Assembly: GCA_013365365.1 (NCBI GenBank) | Contig: JABVXU010000244.1 | Location: forward strand, 1-64,000 | Source: Cruorifilaria tuberocauda | Taxonomy: Eukaryota; Nematoda; Chromadorea; Rhabditida; Onchocercidae | Direction of reading: 5' to 3' | DNA: 64,000 nucleotides | In this document: positions 37,510 to 50,097 of the stretch, piece after piece | Numbering within the stretch: position 1 is the stretch's first letter | Layout of the letters: every line of letters starts with the position of its first letter | Translations under genes and position numbers: made by a program | The notes under the pieces: generated by a model | Databases searched by the model: none | Told to the model about the DNA's origin: nothing | Seen by the model: only the letters and a program-made list of their open reading frames with translations

Positions 37510-40500
37510 CTGAAAATTATGAAATTTTTTGTTGAAATTATAGTCTACCGCTTGGCATGAGATTCTTTCTTAACACGGCAGTAGTTCATGAGACCTAGTA
37601 TTAATGAATTTTTTTCTGCATCATTGTCAAAAAGAAGTCTATTTCAATCAACTGTCCAAAATTAAAGATGCTCCGAAAGCATTTCATCTAATTACACATT
37701 TGTGATTTAAAAATTTTTTCCTTTGTTCGCAAAAATGAAGCACATTTACAAATCTATTTACAATTTTTGGAATATAACTCATTTGGTGAAACATTTAATT
37801 TCCAGAATATATGTTTGGCGCTTCAGGAAGTTATTTCAGCCTTGTTTCTTACTTCAATATTGTAACTTGTTTGGTGAAGTTATAACAATTGTACCTTTAT
37901 TTTTTGTCTTTATTTTTAAAATTGCTGCCTATGCTTTCAATTTGATAAGGTGAGATTTGTCTGGATTTATATAAATATTTTATTCAAGAAACGTTTTAAA
38001 GTTCAGGAGACGAGAAACGTTTGTCTTTTCCTGGTGTCAATTTCCGAATTTGCTATTTGATGTTTTAATAAGTTGTTTTGAAGTGCTATATTTGGCATAT
38101 TTCCAGTCATTCCCATTGTTTTTTTTTACAAAATATGGGAAAGATATAGGAATGCTGCAAGAATTATCTTTCCTATCAGAAATTAATATTCAGTTGTTCA
38201 AGTTCATCTACTTTATCATTTAATTTTAGTCTGAAAAGTACTAAAGTCACAATATGTTTCAGGGTGTGCGTGTATGTATATATATATGCATATGTGTGCA
38301 TGTGCGCGTAAGCTGTGTCAATAACTGTGACAATTTATTTCCTTTCCTATTTCCTAATCATTGGCTGAATTTGTTCATGTAATGAGTATTTCTTTATTTT
38401 AATCATGTGGGTGTTTTCGTGAGACTCATTTAGTGTTTTATGTTCGATAATGATAAAATTTAAACCATAACATTTTTCCCTTTCTTTTGTTAGTCGAAAA
38501 GACTGTTCTATAGTCCTATTTAATAATTTCTCTTTTTGTGCATTTTGCTCTATTTTTTCAGCCATAAAACAACAGTAGCACTTTGTTATCAACACATTAT
38601 AATATTGATAATACTATTTACTTTGTCACTATGTAGTCACTACTTTTTGAGTCATTTCATTTTTTCTGATTTCATGCCATTCTTGAAATTGTAACATGAT
38701 ACAAATCTACGTTGAAAAATGTGTGATTGTCCTCATTTATATCCTTTATTTTTTTTCGAATTGAAAAATTATAATAAATTACTGCATATGTGACCCTATA
38801 TTGTCTATCTTTAAACGCTTCATTTTTAGATGATGAAATACTACGTTTAAAATAGTGGACTAAGCCTAAATTCCATTTTTCGTGCAGCAATTCTACCCCA
38901 GTGACAGTGGGAATTTGAATTTGTTGAGGTCAAACTTTTTTTTGGAATTCGATCTAAGCTGGAAAACGTTTTAGGAGTTTGAAAAGTATCCGTAGAAATA
39001 TGGATATCGAAGCTGTATGATACATGATTTTGCTAAATGGAAACTGCACGAATTTATTTTCATCCAATGGACAATAGGAAACATTCATTTAAAAATACTA
39101 GTAAAATGCGACGAAGTTTTGTTTCGTGAAGTTTTGAACTATTATTTTTATACACATATAATATAGTGATTGCGTACGGTTTAAGTAGATTGCATGCTTG
39201 TTGCTCAAACAATTTCCAGTAATTCTGGGAAGGTGCAAGTTTGCAAGAGAAAAATCAACACGAAAATGCGCGAATACATATCAATAAAGAATTTGCATAG
39301 TTCCCTAGAAACCACATTCGTTTAGGAATTTGCAAATTTCTAGGAAAAAAGAAAGTTATACCACAAAAATGCGAAAGTATAAAGAAAGAATAAGAATGAT
39401 GGCAGAAAGATACATGCATAATGAAGGAATACCTGAAGGAGACATGAAGACACAGAAAACTTCACATTGAAATGAGGTTTCCGGAGAAGCAAAGTTCGTG
39501 TCTCTTGAGGCTCAAAGTGAACACATTTAAAACGTGGAATTGTGTCTCCCAATTGGATCAGTAAGGATCGAAGTCCGAGAATGAAGCACCTAGTTGCTCA
39601 GATAAACAGTACATCATCATTTTTATGGCCTAGACAAGTGAAATTGACGATAATAGATGAGAGTATAATGGAAATGAGGCAACAAATTCATGACAGACAT
39701 TGATAACAGAGATAAAGCGTTGCCAACAGACATTTTATGTACAATATGAATTGTTCTAAGTTAAGATACAGTCATTAATTATTGGGTTAATTAATAATTG
39801 AGCATCAATTAGTAAAGAGTCAGAAGCCTACTTCCTTGCGCAAGGATCCAAATTCCATAGATTCAATACTTAGGTATTTTAGATCATGAGATTTTGTTCT
39901 ATGGATAATATTTTCAAAATTTCGATTTTTTCAGGAAATTAGAATTCTTGTTCGAAAATCGATATACTGAGGTTTGAAGCCCAAAAAAAGAGATAGAAAT
40001 ACATTGTCAATAGATAATGGGAAAGAGTTAACTGCGAGAAATCGTTAGTTAAATTTTCGTCGTCAGCATGTTACTTTTAGTTTCCTTCATTTGCCATTAA
40101 GCTTAAACACTGAAAGAAGTCATTATCAGTCTCGACAACAATTCTTCCTTTTTTAGAAATTCATACCTAATGCAAAAACGTTTGACATGTTTGGCATTAG
40201 AAGAATAAACTTGAACAGTAAGTGCTACATTTGGTTACAAATTTCCATGGATCCTTTTCAGATACCTTCTCAATCACCTCACGAAGAATCAACCGCTCTA
40301 TGAAATTTTTAAAATTTAACTGAAACTGCCAAAAAAGCTTTACTTATTCAAGTTCTATCCTCCGACACGTTACTGAACGACTTAGAAATCCTGATAAACT
40401 ACATTCTGACATATTACTGAATTCTGACAAACTAATGATTAGCATATGGATACTTAAACTAAAATCAGTTATTAGTTTATTAGTGAAATAATGATTTACT

Positions 40501-40985
40501 CGATAAAATAATTGACTCGTCCAATCGAACCAGTCAGCTACTACTAATAGATCCTAGTAACAAATGAAAACAGAGTGCAAGTATCGAGTAAATTTGCATA
40601 TTCCAGACTAGTTTAGTATTCCGTAATTCTATAATTTCCTACTTAACAATTTAAGTGATACTAGGGAATTTATCATTGGAGATACAGAGAGTTGTCTCCA
40701 CAAAAATCAATAATTTATAAAATTCTAAAATTTGTTGAAACTACGAAAAAAGACTTCATTTAAAAAAAATTAAAATTTCATTGCTTTTTCGTAGATTTCC
40801 TTAGATTACAGTAGTGGAAATCGTTAAAAAGCAGTAAAGTGTTATACGTGATAGACGTGACAGATAGAAAGTATCGATCGGATACAGGCAGAAGAAACGA
40901 TGAAATTAAAAAATACTACTACACGTTATTATTAGTAAGAAAGAAGAGGTGAATTGATGAAAAGAAAATCGAACTATTCGACTAC
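37510..40985. other. no supported gene; should hold the 5' part of the 37.1-kb gene if it is longer
   Basis: AT-rich, with chance-like frames on both strands (37723-37953 +, 38347-38595 -, 38672-38890 -, 39340-39552 -). It contains a TG/TA alternating run near 38265-38310. A purine-rich + strand frame at about 39357-39451 follows an acceptor-like ttctag but has no partner exon. Confidence 0.45.
38265..38312. repeat. alternating TG/TA dinucleotide tract
   Basis: Alternating purine-pyrimidine sequence (gtgtgcgtgtatgtatatat and on to gtgcgcg), of a kind that can adopt Z-DNA. Confidence 0.75.
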
Positions 40986-43574
40986 TTAGACAGCAGCAGC
41001 AGCTGTTGTAGTTGAATTCGACGGTGTCGCTTGCATACTTAATTTATTCAAAATTTCTACCGGTACATGTTCGCGAAGGATTGCATTTTCAGCTTCCAGT
41101 TGTAAAATCTACAATTCAGATATGCTAATTACCATAACTGACAAATTGCGCCATAAAATCAATAATATTACTATACTACTTTTCAAATGCTCAAAATAGA
41201 TTAATTAATTTGATTTTCTGTATTTCTAATTATTTCCAATTTGCTCCAAATTGTTTTGATTTTTCAAAAAGTAAAAAATTGGAAATGCTTACAGTAGCTT
41301 CCAAGTCCATAATTTTTGCTCTTAATACGTCGACTTCTTCACGTACAGCAAACATTAGGTGAGTTTTTACCAGGTCCTGAATTAATAATTCAGAATTTTC
41401 ATTGAAATGCTACAAATTAAATAACTGTCGAAAATTTTGAAAGTGAAAGTATTACAGTCATTAACTTAGATACTTTTTAGTTTAGCGCAGTAATTAGTAG
41501 TTTATTCAGTTTTTCTTTTTCTATAGGGATTCCGAATTCAGAATTCAAAGTTACTTGAAAAAACAAAATTAAAATTCAAAAAATAATTTAACAATAGAAA
41601 TGTATTTACAAAATCATGATTGCAATATAAAATTAACCTCAGAGTCTAAATTTAAAATCAAGGGAAAGCATACTTTTTTCAACTTAATCTATCTCTTCGT
41701 TTCAATCTGAAAATGATTCTACCTATCGGCAACGACGACAAGATCCAATCTAATCTTTCTACAGCTTAATTACCTTCAATAAAAGTAAAGAAAGAATAGA
41801 CTTACCATTGCCTGTTCAATTTTACCATCGATAGCAACGATCGGTGTATTAGTACCAGTTCCACTTGCAGCAACGACGGTACTACAAGCTGGCGAACTAA
41901 AAAAACAGTACGGCCGGTTAAGCGCAACAAACAATCTACCATTAAACTCTCAGTGTATTATTTCAGTAGATAATTTTAAAGTACCGAAAATTAGCATAAT
42001 TTAAAAACGTTCTGAGCAAGAAATTTGCTTGATTTAAAAGAACTTGTACGTTTTTAATAAAATTTGTAAAAGTGTTATTAGGAAAGAAAATTTTTTCTTT
42101 TGCTTCAAAAGGAAATTTCGCATGTTTTTAAGTAATCAATACATTTTGAATGAAAGCTTTATATTTCAGGTAAATATAGAATATTTAATTTAGTAATTTG
42201 TATTTGCTACATATTTTTTGAAGAGAATAATACTGTAAGTAGTAATTGATGATAATTGTCTCTTAAAAATCATAAACAATGATATTTATGAATTCCTTCA
42301 ACAATTTCCTTATTTGTTATTTTTCTTCATTTGCACTTTTTTAAAGAACTTTGTGTTAATGAGACTCATGATATGTTTCGTAATATTAAAATAAAAATTT
42401 CAAAAGTGTTGGAAAGGATGTGCGTTAGTTATAAATATCCTGTTCAGACTAAGCATTAAACTAGTACTAACTTCACTGTTTCACACTTGGCCACATAGTT
42501 AGGCTTATTTTATAAACCATTGAAGGATGGTTAACTGAAAGAATTTTCAACTGGAAAAATATATAGCTTACCTGTAATTACTTCATGTAGTCATTATTCC
42601 AAAATGAATCTGCTAGCAAAAATCTATCGTTTCCTTAACTTGACAATATCTCGGAAGATTACTTATCTAACTTTTTAATTTCAAGAAATTTGAGAAAACA
42701 GAAAAGTCAGAGAGAATTCTGAAAGAATTTCGAATCAAGGAAGAAAAAGCGAAATAAGAAGAAAATGATAAGAGAGTAGATAAAAGTATTTTGTCTTATC
42801 GCTCTTTATTTTATCTATTACTTATCATCTTGTTCTTACTTTACTCTTTTTCCTCTTCTTTAGTTCAAAATTAAAAGTAGTTATTAATAGACACTATTGT
42901 TAGATATAATAATCTATCAGATATTTCTGCTCGAAATACCGAATTTCCGGCAACTGAACCGAATAAAGATAAAATCCTTCTTTATCCTTCACTCTTATTG
43001 CATGTTATAACTCAATGCGATAATAAGTAACACATGTTCACATGTTATATATAAATAATCCGTTTTCTGCAAATTCATAGATTAACTATCACTGTAGGAT
43101 TTATCACTTTAAGCTTATTAGATTTCGTCCATTAATTACTTAAAACAAATTTCAATGTTTCAGATATTATATAGAGGTGAAATAGAGACTCCCTCATTTC
43201 CAAGGAAGGATTTTTTGAAATTTCATTCTTTATATTCAATCATCTTTTTACAATCCAGTAACAGATGAAACAGATGAAATGACTGCTACTAAAGATGATG
43301 AATAACCTGTTTTGTTTTGTTGCGACAGGTAAGATGAAATTGAACGAAATGAATGGGACGTGACGATGAGATAATGAAATGAAGTGAATAAAATACGAGA
43401 GAATGAAAAATAGGGAAATAAAATGAAGAATGAAATAGGGAAGAATATATGGGATAACCTGTTTCGACGTTTAGCCTGAATCGATGATCCTAGATGATGA
43501 TAGCAGTCAGAAAAATTCACCGTTTGACAAGTACGCCCAATTGGCTCCGGGGAATAATGAATACGTCCAACCAT
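40986..43574 (-). CDS. tsct-1: TSC22/bunched-type leucine-zipper protein, short isoform
   Basis: Exons 43574-43459, 41896-41806, 41376-41293 and 41108-40986 join in frame (phases 2, 0, 0) to 137 aa. The TSC22 box is complete: VAIDGKIEQAM, then DLVKTHLMFAVREEVDVL, then a leucine zipper (LRAKIMDLEATILQLEAENAIL). It closes with REHVPVEILNKL and an Ala/Thr-rich tail in place of the vertebrate LASPEQL. The family dimerises through the zipper and acts in transcriptional and growth control. The 38-codon first exon is specific to this isoform. Long isoforms with another 5' exon could start further upstream. The start is the second ATG after a tttcatatag acceptor-like site; the first ATG (43581) is out of frame and gives a short overlapping uORF. 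Intron 1 is about 1.56 kb. Confidence 0.92.
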
Positions 43575-43581
43575 CACGCAT
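43507..43581 (-). promoter_or_regulatory. upstream ORF overlapping the TSC22 start
   Basis: If the RNA begins at the acceptor-like site near 43593, the first ATG is at 43581 and opens a 24-codon frame. That frame overlaps the main start (43574) in another frame and stops at 43507. Such an arrangement usually lowers translation of the main ORF. Confidence 0.35.
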
Positions 43582-44675
43582 GACAAAAATCTATATGAAA
43601 TTTAAAAAAAAAACGAAAAAGAAAAGAAAATTATATTCCCAGCCAAAACCATTTAGTGATAGCAATCATTGCAATATATTTGGCACTTATGATAATTACA
43701 GATAAAATATTAATGAATGATTAAGATAGAAGCATTGAAATAATTCGCATATTTCAGTATAAATTCTCCAGTCGATTTCTCTCTATTCTCTAAATATTTA
43801 CCTCAACTTCAAAATCAGACTTGATCAATTTCATTTTTCAACAAATTGAAATATGATTTTTAAACTTCAAACGAATTTAAATTCTCATTTTAAATTTCAA
43901 ACGAATGCTTGTTGCAAACTACTGGAGAAACAATGAAAATCGAATAATTTATTTGAGAATGAAGCGATCAGATGGAAAAGAAACGTTAAGAATTTTAAAT
44001 GAATTTATTCATTAACTAATAAAAACATAATGGCGAAATGATAAGTGTGAAAATCCCTTCAAAAAACTAACAGAAAATTAAACTTATCTTATCCTAAGTT
44101 CAATTCCTTTAGCTGCATTTTTAAAGAACCATAATCATTAAGAGACAAACAATCAAAAAGATTATTTGAAATTAGAAGCCAGCAAAAAAATCTAGGATAA
44201 TTGTGATAACAAGTTTATCTTATCAATTAAATGCATTTAATCTAAACTTAAATAGATTTCATATATCGTTTGAAAGCGCTTATAATATTAAAAAAAAATT
44301 CATCGTTAAGTTTAACTTACATTAATCGAAGCGTAAGAACAATTCACAATAATAATGGATAGTTAGTCAATTAGACTACAATTCAAAAACTTTGAAAAGT
44401 GAATTGAAGTAAATTCCAAGCATTTTGAACTGCATTTTACATTGTGGTAATACAAATTTTTTCAAAAACCTATGACTTTTAACAACAAGCATTCTTATTT
44501 TGGTTAGCATTTTCCTAGCTAAAGTAATTTATCTTTGATTAGATTAAACTGATATCAAATATTAATCGTTCAATTAGTGATTTTAATGAAAATTAAATGG
44601 AAAAAAAATATCAAATTGATAAATAGTTGTCACTAAAAGCAAAGTAAATTTGTGCAAATGAATAAATGCAAAATG

Positions 44676-44722
<47 letters not shown>

Positions 44723-46972
44723 GAATGAAGGAGCGAATATATTTTCCCAATTGAAAATAAAAATATCATTGAATTACAAAACAAAATAAAAACAACGAGA
44801 GGTGACAGTTCAACAAGTCAACAGATTATGATCACCGATCGCAGGAGAGCAATTTGCTGTAAACCACCTGCTCTGTGCAAGCTAGTACCCATTATTTTTG
44901 TTGGTAAACTGTAATTTATGTGATATGTGATAAGAAAAAAAAGATTGCAATAGAATATATGTTAAATTGGGTGATATTGAGCTTTTATAAATGATAATAT
45001 TATCAATAAGTGAGATGACAGCAAAATGAAACCTGAAACTTGATGTTTGATTTGCTGTTGAAATATAGTTTTAATAAATGTTATTGCTTTATGCTTTGAT
45101 ATTTGTGCTTTGATCTCTAATCACTTCTGAAACTTACTGGATTAATTTAATGGTGAAATTAGACAGGAAATTGTAAAATAAAGTGGATTTCAAGTATAAG
45201 TTTGTAAATTCTTACAAGCCAATTTGTGATTTGATATTTGCTAAATTTCTGCGATTTGATATTTTTTATTTTATGATCTAAAGGCTTAAATATCATCAAT
45301 TTCTCTGCATTTGTTTACTTTTCCGCTACTATTTGCAGCAAAGAATATTATATTTTTATAAGTATTGTACTTTATTTTCTACTATCACAATTGATAGCTA
45401 TTGCAGCTATGGCTGTGATTTATAATAATAGCCTAATGAATTTATTAATTAGCTAAATTGATGCATTTATGTTAATTTAAGGTAAAAGCAACTGCAGTTT
45501 TAAACCTTATTATTTGATATCAAATAAATGTGGCTATCATTCCAATGCTTGTTTATTTTTATTTTCTTGTCGATAACTTGAGCCATTTGTTGTTGAGCTA
45601 ATTTTATAAATGAAATTGGATAGGAAGCAAATTGGAATAAATTTATAAGCTGGGATAATTCATGACGTATTTTATCTAAGAAATTTCGGAAAGGAATTGA
45701 GAAGTTTAAAAATGAAGGAAGTCGTGATCGGTCATCGGAAGTGGACAATGGCCAATTAAGGACAATTATGGAAGCCGATGTTCTCATAAATACATAAGAT
45801 CGCTGAAGGACTCGTTGTCATCCATACTACAGTCGTCATTTGGTACTTCAGTGAAAAGTTCAACAAATGGTTGACCTCGTGAAGTGACCGACAATTAAAA
45901 AAGCCATTGTTTGATATGATGAATGCATGGCTACTTCTACTAACAAAGACTAATTCAAGACAAATCATAATATAAGGAAACTGCACAATTCCAAAAGCGC
46001 GTTTCCTGAGTCAATTTGACGGAATTCTATCGAATGCCATCGACTCTTCAAGATTTAATAGCGATATTTACCTTACAACCTTCCTCATTTTTTCATTTCT
46101 AATTTATTAATTTATACTATAATGAAAATATGAAGAAATTTGCTACGGAAACACAGGTGGGTAAAATATTATGAAGTCCAAAATGACAAATTTGAATCAA
46201 ATTAAGGAATTTTGGCTCAAATTCGTTCTCTTACACATTAATAGCCTACAGCCTACAGTTGTCAAATATCATGAATAGAGAAGCTTCTTTCCGAGAGATG
46301 CATTAATTCAGCATTTATCATAGTAATTTCAAAAAATCCTTAATTTGATTGCATTTTCGGCTCCTATTCACTTCCTTTCTCAATAAAACTGATATGATTT
46401 CCCTACTTCCTTAAAAATATAAGGCGAAGATTCAAACAAAAAGAATGAAAACATCCAACAAATCCTTTTTTGCACAAATCCATTTTGTCAAAATTCCTTT
46501 TTTACACAAATATCTATCTCATAGTTAATTCTTCAAAAAAAGAATATCATGCAATTTTTTTATATTTTCAAAAATTCTTTGGATGATTCTGAAATAAATA
46601 AATAACTGTTAACATTTATAATATGGGCCAAGTTTGGGAGTTCGAGAGATTGACATACTTTTTCTGTGAATTTTAATAATAGAAAAAAAAGTAATACTGA
46701 GAGTGCAATGATGGCTTGTTCTCTCCGTTCAATAGAAACTCATAATTTTTATTCCAAATTTCTTTTGCACTAAATTCATAGTAATTTTTATATTTCGAAA
46801 CGAATAATTAGCAATTTATAAATTAGTAAAATTGCTGCTTTTCAACATCTGCATGTAAGCACTATTATAACATAAATTATATAACAAAGTATGACTCTAC
46901 TTCATTAGTATTCCATATTTTTCGGAAAGTAATCAGCATGACTCATCAAACTGTGAGAAGTGAAGGAAAAAA
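43575..46972. other. intergenic region between the TSC22 gene and the carbonic anhydrase
   Basis: AT-rich, with a (GA)n microsatellite at 44678-44719. The antisense frame 45500-45787 (95 codons) and the stretch 45784-45894 look somewhat protein-like but lack splice or homology support. Confidence 0.5.
44678..44719. repeat. GA microsatellite, about 20 units
   Basis: An uninterrupted (GA)n run followed by GGGGG. It lies 5' of the TSC22 gene (antisense), so it may be in that gene's upstream region, where GA tracts can bind GAGA-type factors. Confidence 0.95.
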
Positions 46973-49900
46973 TCAAACAGTGACTACAAGTTGTATCTCG
47001 CGATCGTACAATTTCTGTACCGGACGAAAATTCTTTTTCATTACGTTTCCCGTTCTGTCATGTAAATTCCGGAAGAGTGAAAGCTGAAAAATTGAAGCAA
47101 TTACGAATGTCTACTGAAATCGATTATAAAATTACAAAAATGTGAATCTTTCAAGGAATTATTTAAAGAAACTGAGCCAGCTAACTCTATATCAATACTT
47201 AAACTAAAATATAATTTATGAAAAACTATCTCAATTAGCTAATGTTTTGATTGAGAAATAATTTGAATTCCTAAATTAATATATTTACAAAAAGCATTTG
47301 AATAAAAAGACAAAATCTGCTAATCACTTGAAATGAGTGGGAATGACTACATAGCAAACGATACAGCAAGAAGAATACGATATAAGCCAAAAAATTAATG
47401 TAAAGTCAAAATACTTCATGATATTTTTAGAATAAGCTATTTTGTAACCACGAATTGATGGAAAATCAATATGGAAATGAATTTAAAACATTGTCTTCTC
47501 TATCGATGCATTTTTTCAATAAAAATAATAAAAAAATAGACGTAATGATGAATATTTGGAATGACTAAAAATGATAAAAGGTAAAATTTAACAGAGAAAA
47601 AATGATGACAAAAAACACCTGAGATTTGGTGATGGCAACAGGTTCAGTGAAAATTGTCCAAGTAACAACTTCAGAGCACGGTGGCGTAGTCAAAGATCCC
47701 GCATATCGCCAAAATGATTTCCTATTTTTTGGTAATTTGTCATCCAGAACGATTTTTTGTATTGGCTGACTTTCAGCTGTAAAACAATAATTAAATTTTT
47801 CTCAACGAAAGTTACAAAATCTTCAACTGATTAAAATTTTTAATCATTTTTAGTAAAACATGGATTCATAAATTTTTAATGGAATTATTTATCTTTAGAG
47901 TTGCTATACAATTACCTTTACTTAGGAATTTAAAATTCTTGAAAGCTGAAACTTTTGATAAGTGTGGTTCATACATTTTATGAATTGCTCAGAAAAGTAA
48001 TACCAATATGAACAAGATCAATTCACTTCTTGAATAAGTTTAATTAATCAAACTATGATTACGAATACCGTTATCAATACAAAAAGGGTTCAAATTTTAT
48101 TCGAACCGTTTTGGACTTTTACCTCTAAACATTTTAGATTTTAATCTTACTAAATATCTAGAAATCATTTATAGTGCGGTATTTTGACTATATTAGAGAA
48201 ATTTAAAAGTATTTATAGTCTTTTTAAACATTTTTGTACAAGAAAGATAAGGAGTAAAATATTTCCAAAGGCAACGAAACAGTATTACAGAAATGTGAAT
48301 TTGTAAAAGTCTTTCAAATACTAAGAGATATTATTAAATGACATCATAAATTGCAATGAAAGATTTGAAGATAAACAAAATCGACGATCTTTCATAACAT
48401 TCTTTCAAATTCATTCACAGAAATAGATTTCTTCTACAACTAAAAGACATAATAATTGAAAGGAGATAATTATCAACAATAAATTGAACAGGAAACCTGG
48501 ATTGATTATTTTATTAAGAACGGTGCATTCTTGGAACAAAGCCTTGTCATCAAAACCAAGCACGAAGAAAACACCAATAACGGCTAATTTTTTAGGATTT
48601 GCAAGGCCTTCGTGAACAAGATGTAGCTCAGCCGGATAATGTAAACCAGCTAAAGTGTGCTCAGAGCCTGAAGAAATATTCAAACATATTTCTATTACTG
48701 TGATGATTTGACGAGAAAAAAAGACATTCAATTAAACTTTGGACTTGTATTTGTAAGTTGCATCTATTGACAAACTATGACACAGCACTTCACAATTTAA
48801 CTGAATTTCATCAGACAAGAACTTTATTTGAACGATTTTCTTCACTTTATTGGTAAGTAAAAAAGCAATCAGATAAAAGTATTACGCTTACCTTCATTAT
48901 CGTGTAGTCCCCAGTGGAAATGATATTGCACCAGACGATAAGTCTGATCAAGACCACCACCTCCAATTTCTGGCATATTATTTCCAAAATATGGCTTCAC
49001 TTGTACTTAAACAGTAACATTCCAGAAAAAAATTTTTTTTTAATAAAACTAAAAATATGTAATGTAAACAAAACATTTCTGAAACTTATCAAAGTCATCA
49101 AAGATCAGGTTGTATAATCAGATTTTAGAAACTCGACTACTACCTATACTACTTGTGTGGATATTTCTACTTAGACTTGCTTCACTTATTTAATAATGAA
49201 ACCAAAGTGAACAGCAAAACATCGAATCATCAAACATCAAGTTTGTATAATCTACTAACAGATACTAACAGGCTTGAATATCAGCTTATTAGCGAAGCTT
49301 GTACATCAAACAAATTTTCGTGTTAAACTCTCATATTTACCAGAATGCTCATTATTAAATAGAAAATTACCGGAATGTCCATTATTGACAATTTCACCCT
49401 CTAATTTCACATCATAATTTAGAAATTTAAGTGGCTCCACAGTACTATATTTCATCAAGCATAAATCCAGATTTATTGGTGATTGCTTATGACCATCAGC
49501 ATTTGGCCAATATTTAGGGCCTAGAATAATCAAAAGAATGGTATGAAATGCAAATACGAAGCTCGAGACTAGAAAAGCAATAAACGGGATATAAGAAACA
49601 GCAAGACTGTGTAGAAAGGGAAAAAAACATTTGAAATTTTTTAATAATAAAAAGATTCATCTCTAAAATTCACTGCTTTATTAATATATTAAACTTTGAG
49701 GTATTCCTCTCTTTTATTTTCGAATTACGAGGTTCTATAATACAAATGATTGTTATAGAAATCGGTAATACACCAATAGTCTTCTTAATCTCTCGAGAAA
49801 TTTTTTGATTTACTTGAAAGTCGTATTTGCGTCAAAGCTTTGTAAGAGTATGCAAAAAAAAGAAGTTTAGGAATTTATTATGAACTTGCAGGAACTTACC

Positions 49901-50097
49901 ACATTCACCATCTTCGTTATAATCCCAATTCACTGAAATAAATTATTATTATTTGAATAAAGAATCCCAAACTAAACCAAAATTTCTAACTTCAAGCTAC
50001 AGATTAGTCTCGTCAACATTTAAATTTTATTAAATTCTAAGTAATTCAAGCAAAAATTTATTTGCATAAATTTACGGAAAAACTTACACGGATACAT
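46973..50097 (-). CDS. cah-3: alpha-carbonic anhydrase, cytosolic, apparently active
   Basis: Reversible CO2 hydration. Seven exons (50097-50088, 49932-49900, 49520-49371, 49005-48892, 48667-48497, 47776-47619, 47083-46973) join to 248 aa, close to C. elegans CAH-3 as I recall it. Zinc ligands are present: QYHFHWG (His93, His95) and ELHLVH (His118). So are the proton-shuttle His63 in NNGHS, the gate Glu105/Thr189 pair ([13 protein letters not shown]), the QSPINL signature and the terminal NFRPVQ. There is no signal peptide: the first exon encodes only MYP plus one base, and the protein begins [15 protein letters not shown], which argues for a soluble intracellular enzyme. An acceptor-like tatgcag lies about 38 nt before the ATG. 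Exon 4 is entered through a tttaag acceptor. Exon 3 has a duplicated donor (see findings). Which cah paralogue it is remains less certain than the family. Confidence 0.94.

Noticed and set aside
37723..37953. + strand 76-codon ORF with hydrophobic tail and a gtgaga donor
   Set aside because: Starts at TTG, F/I/K/N-rich composition typical of chance, no partner exon found.
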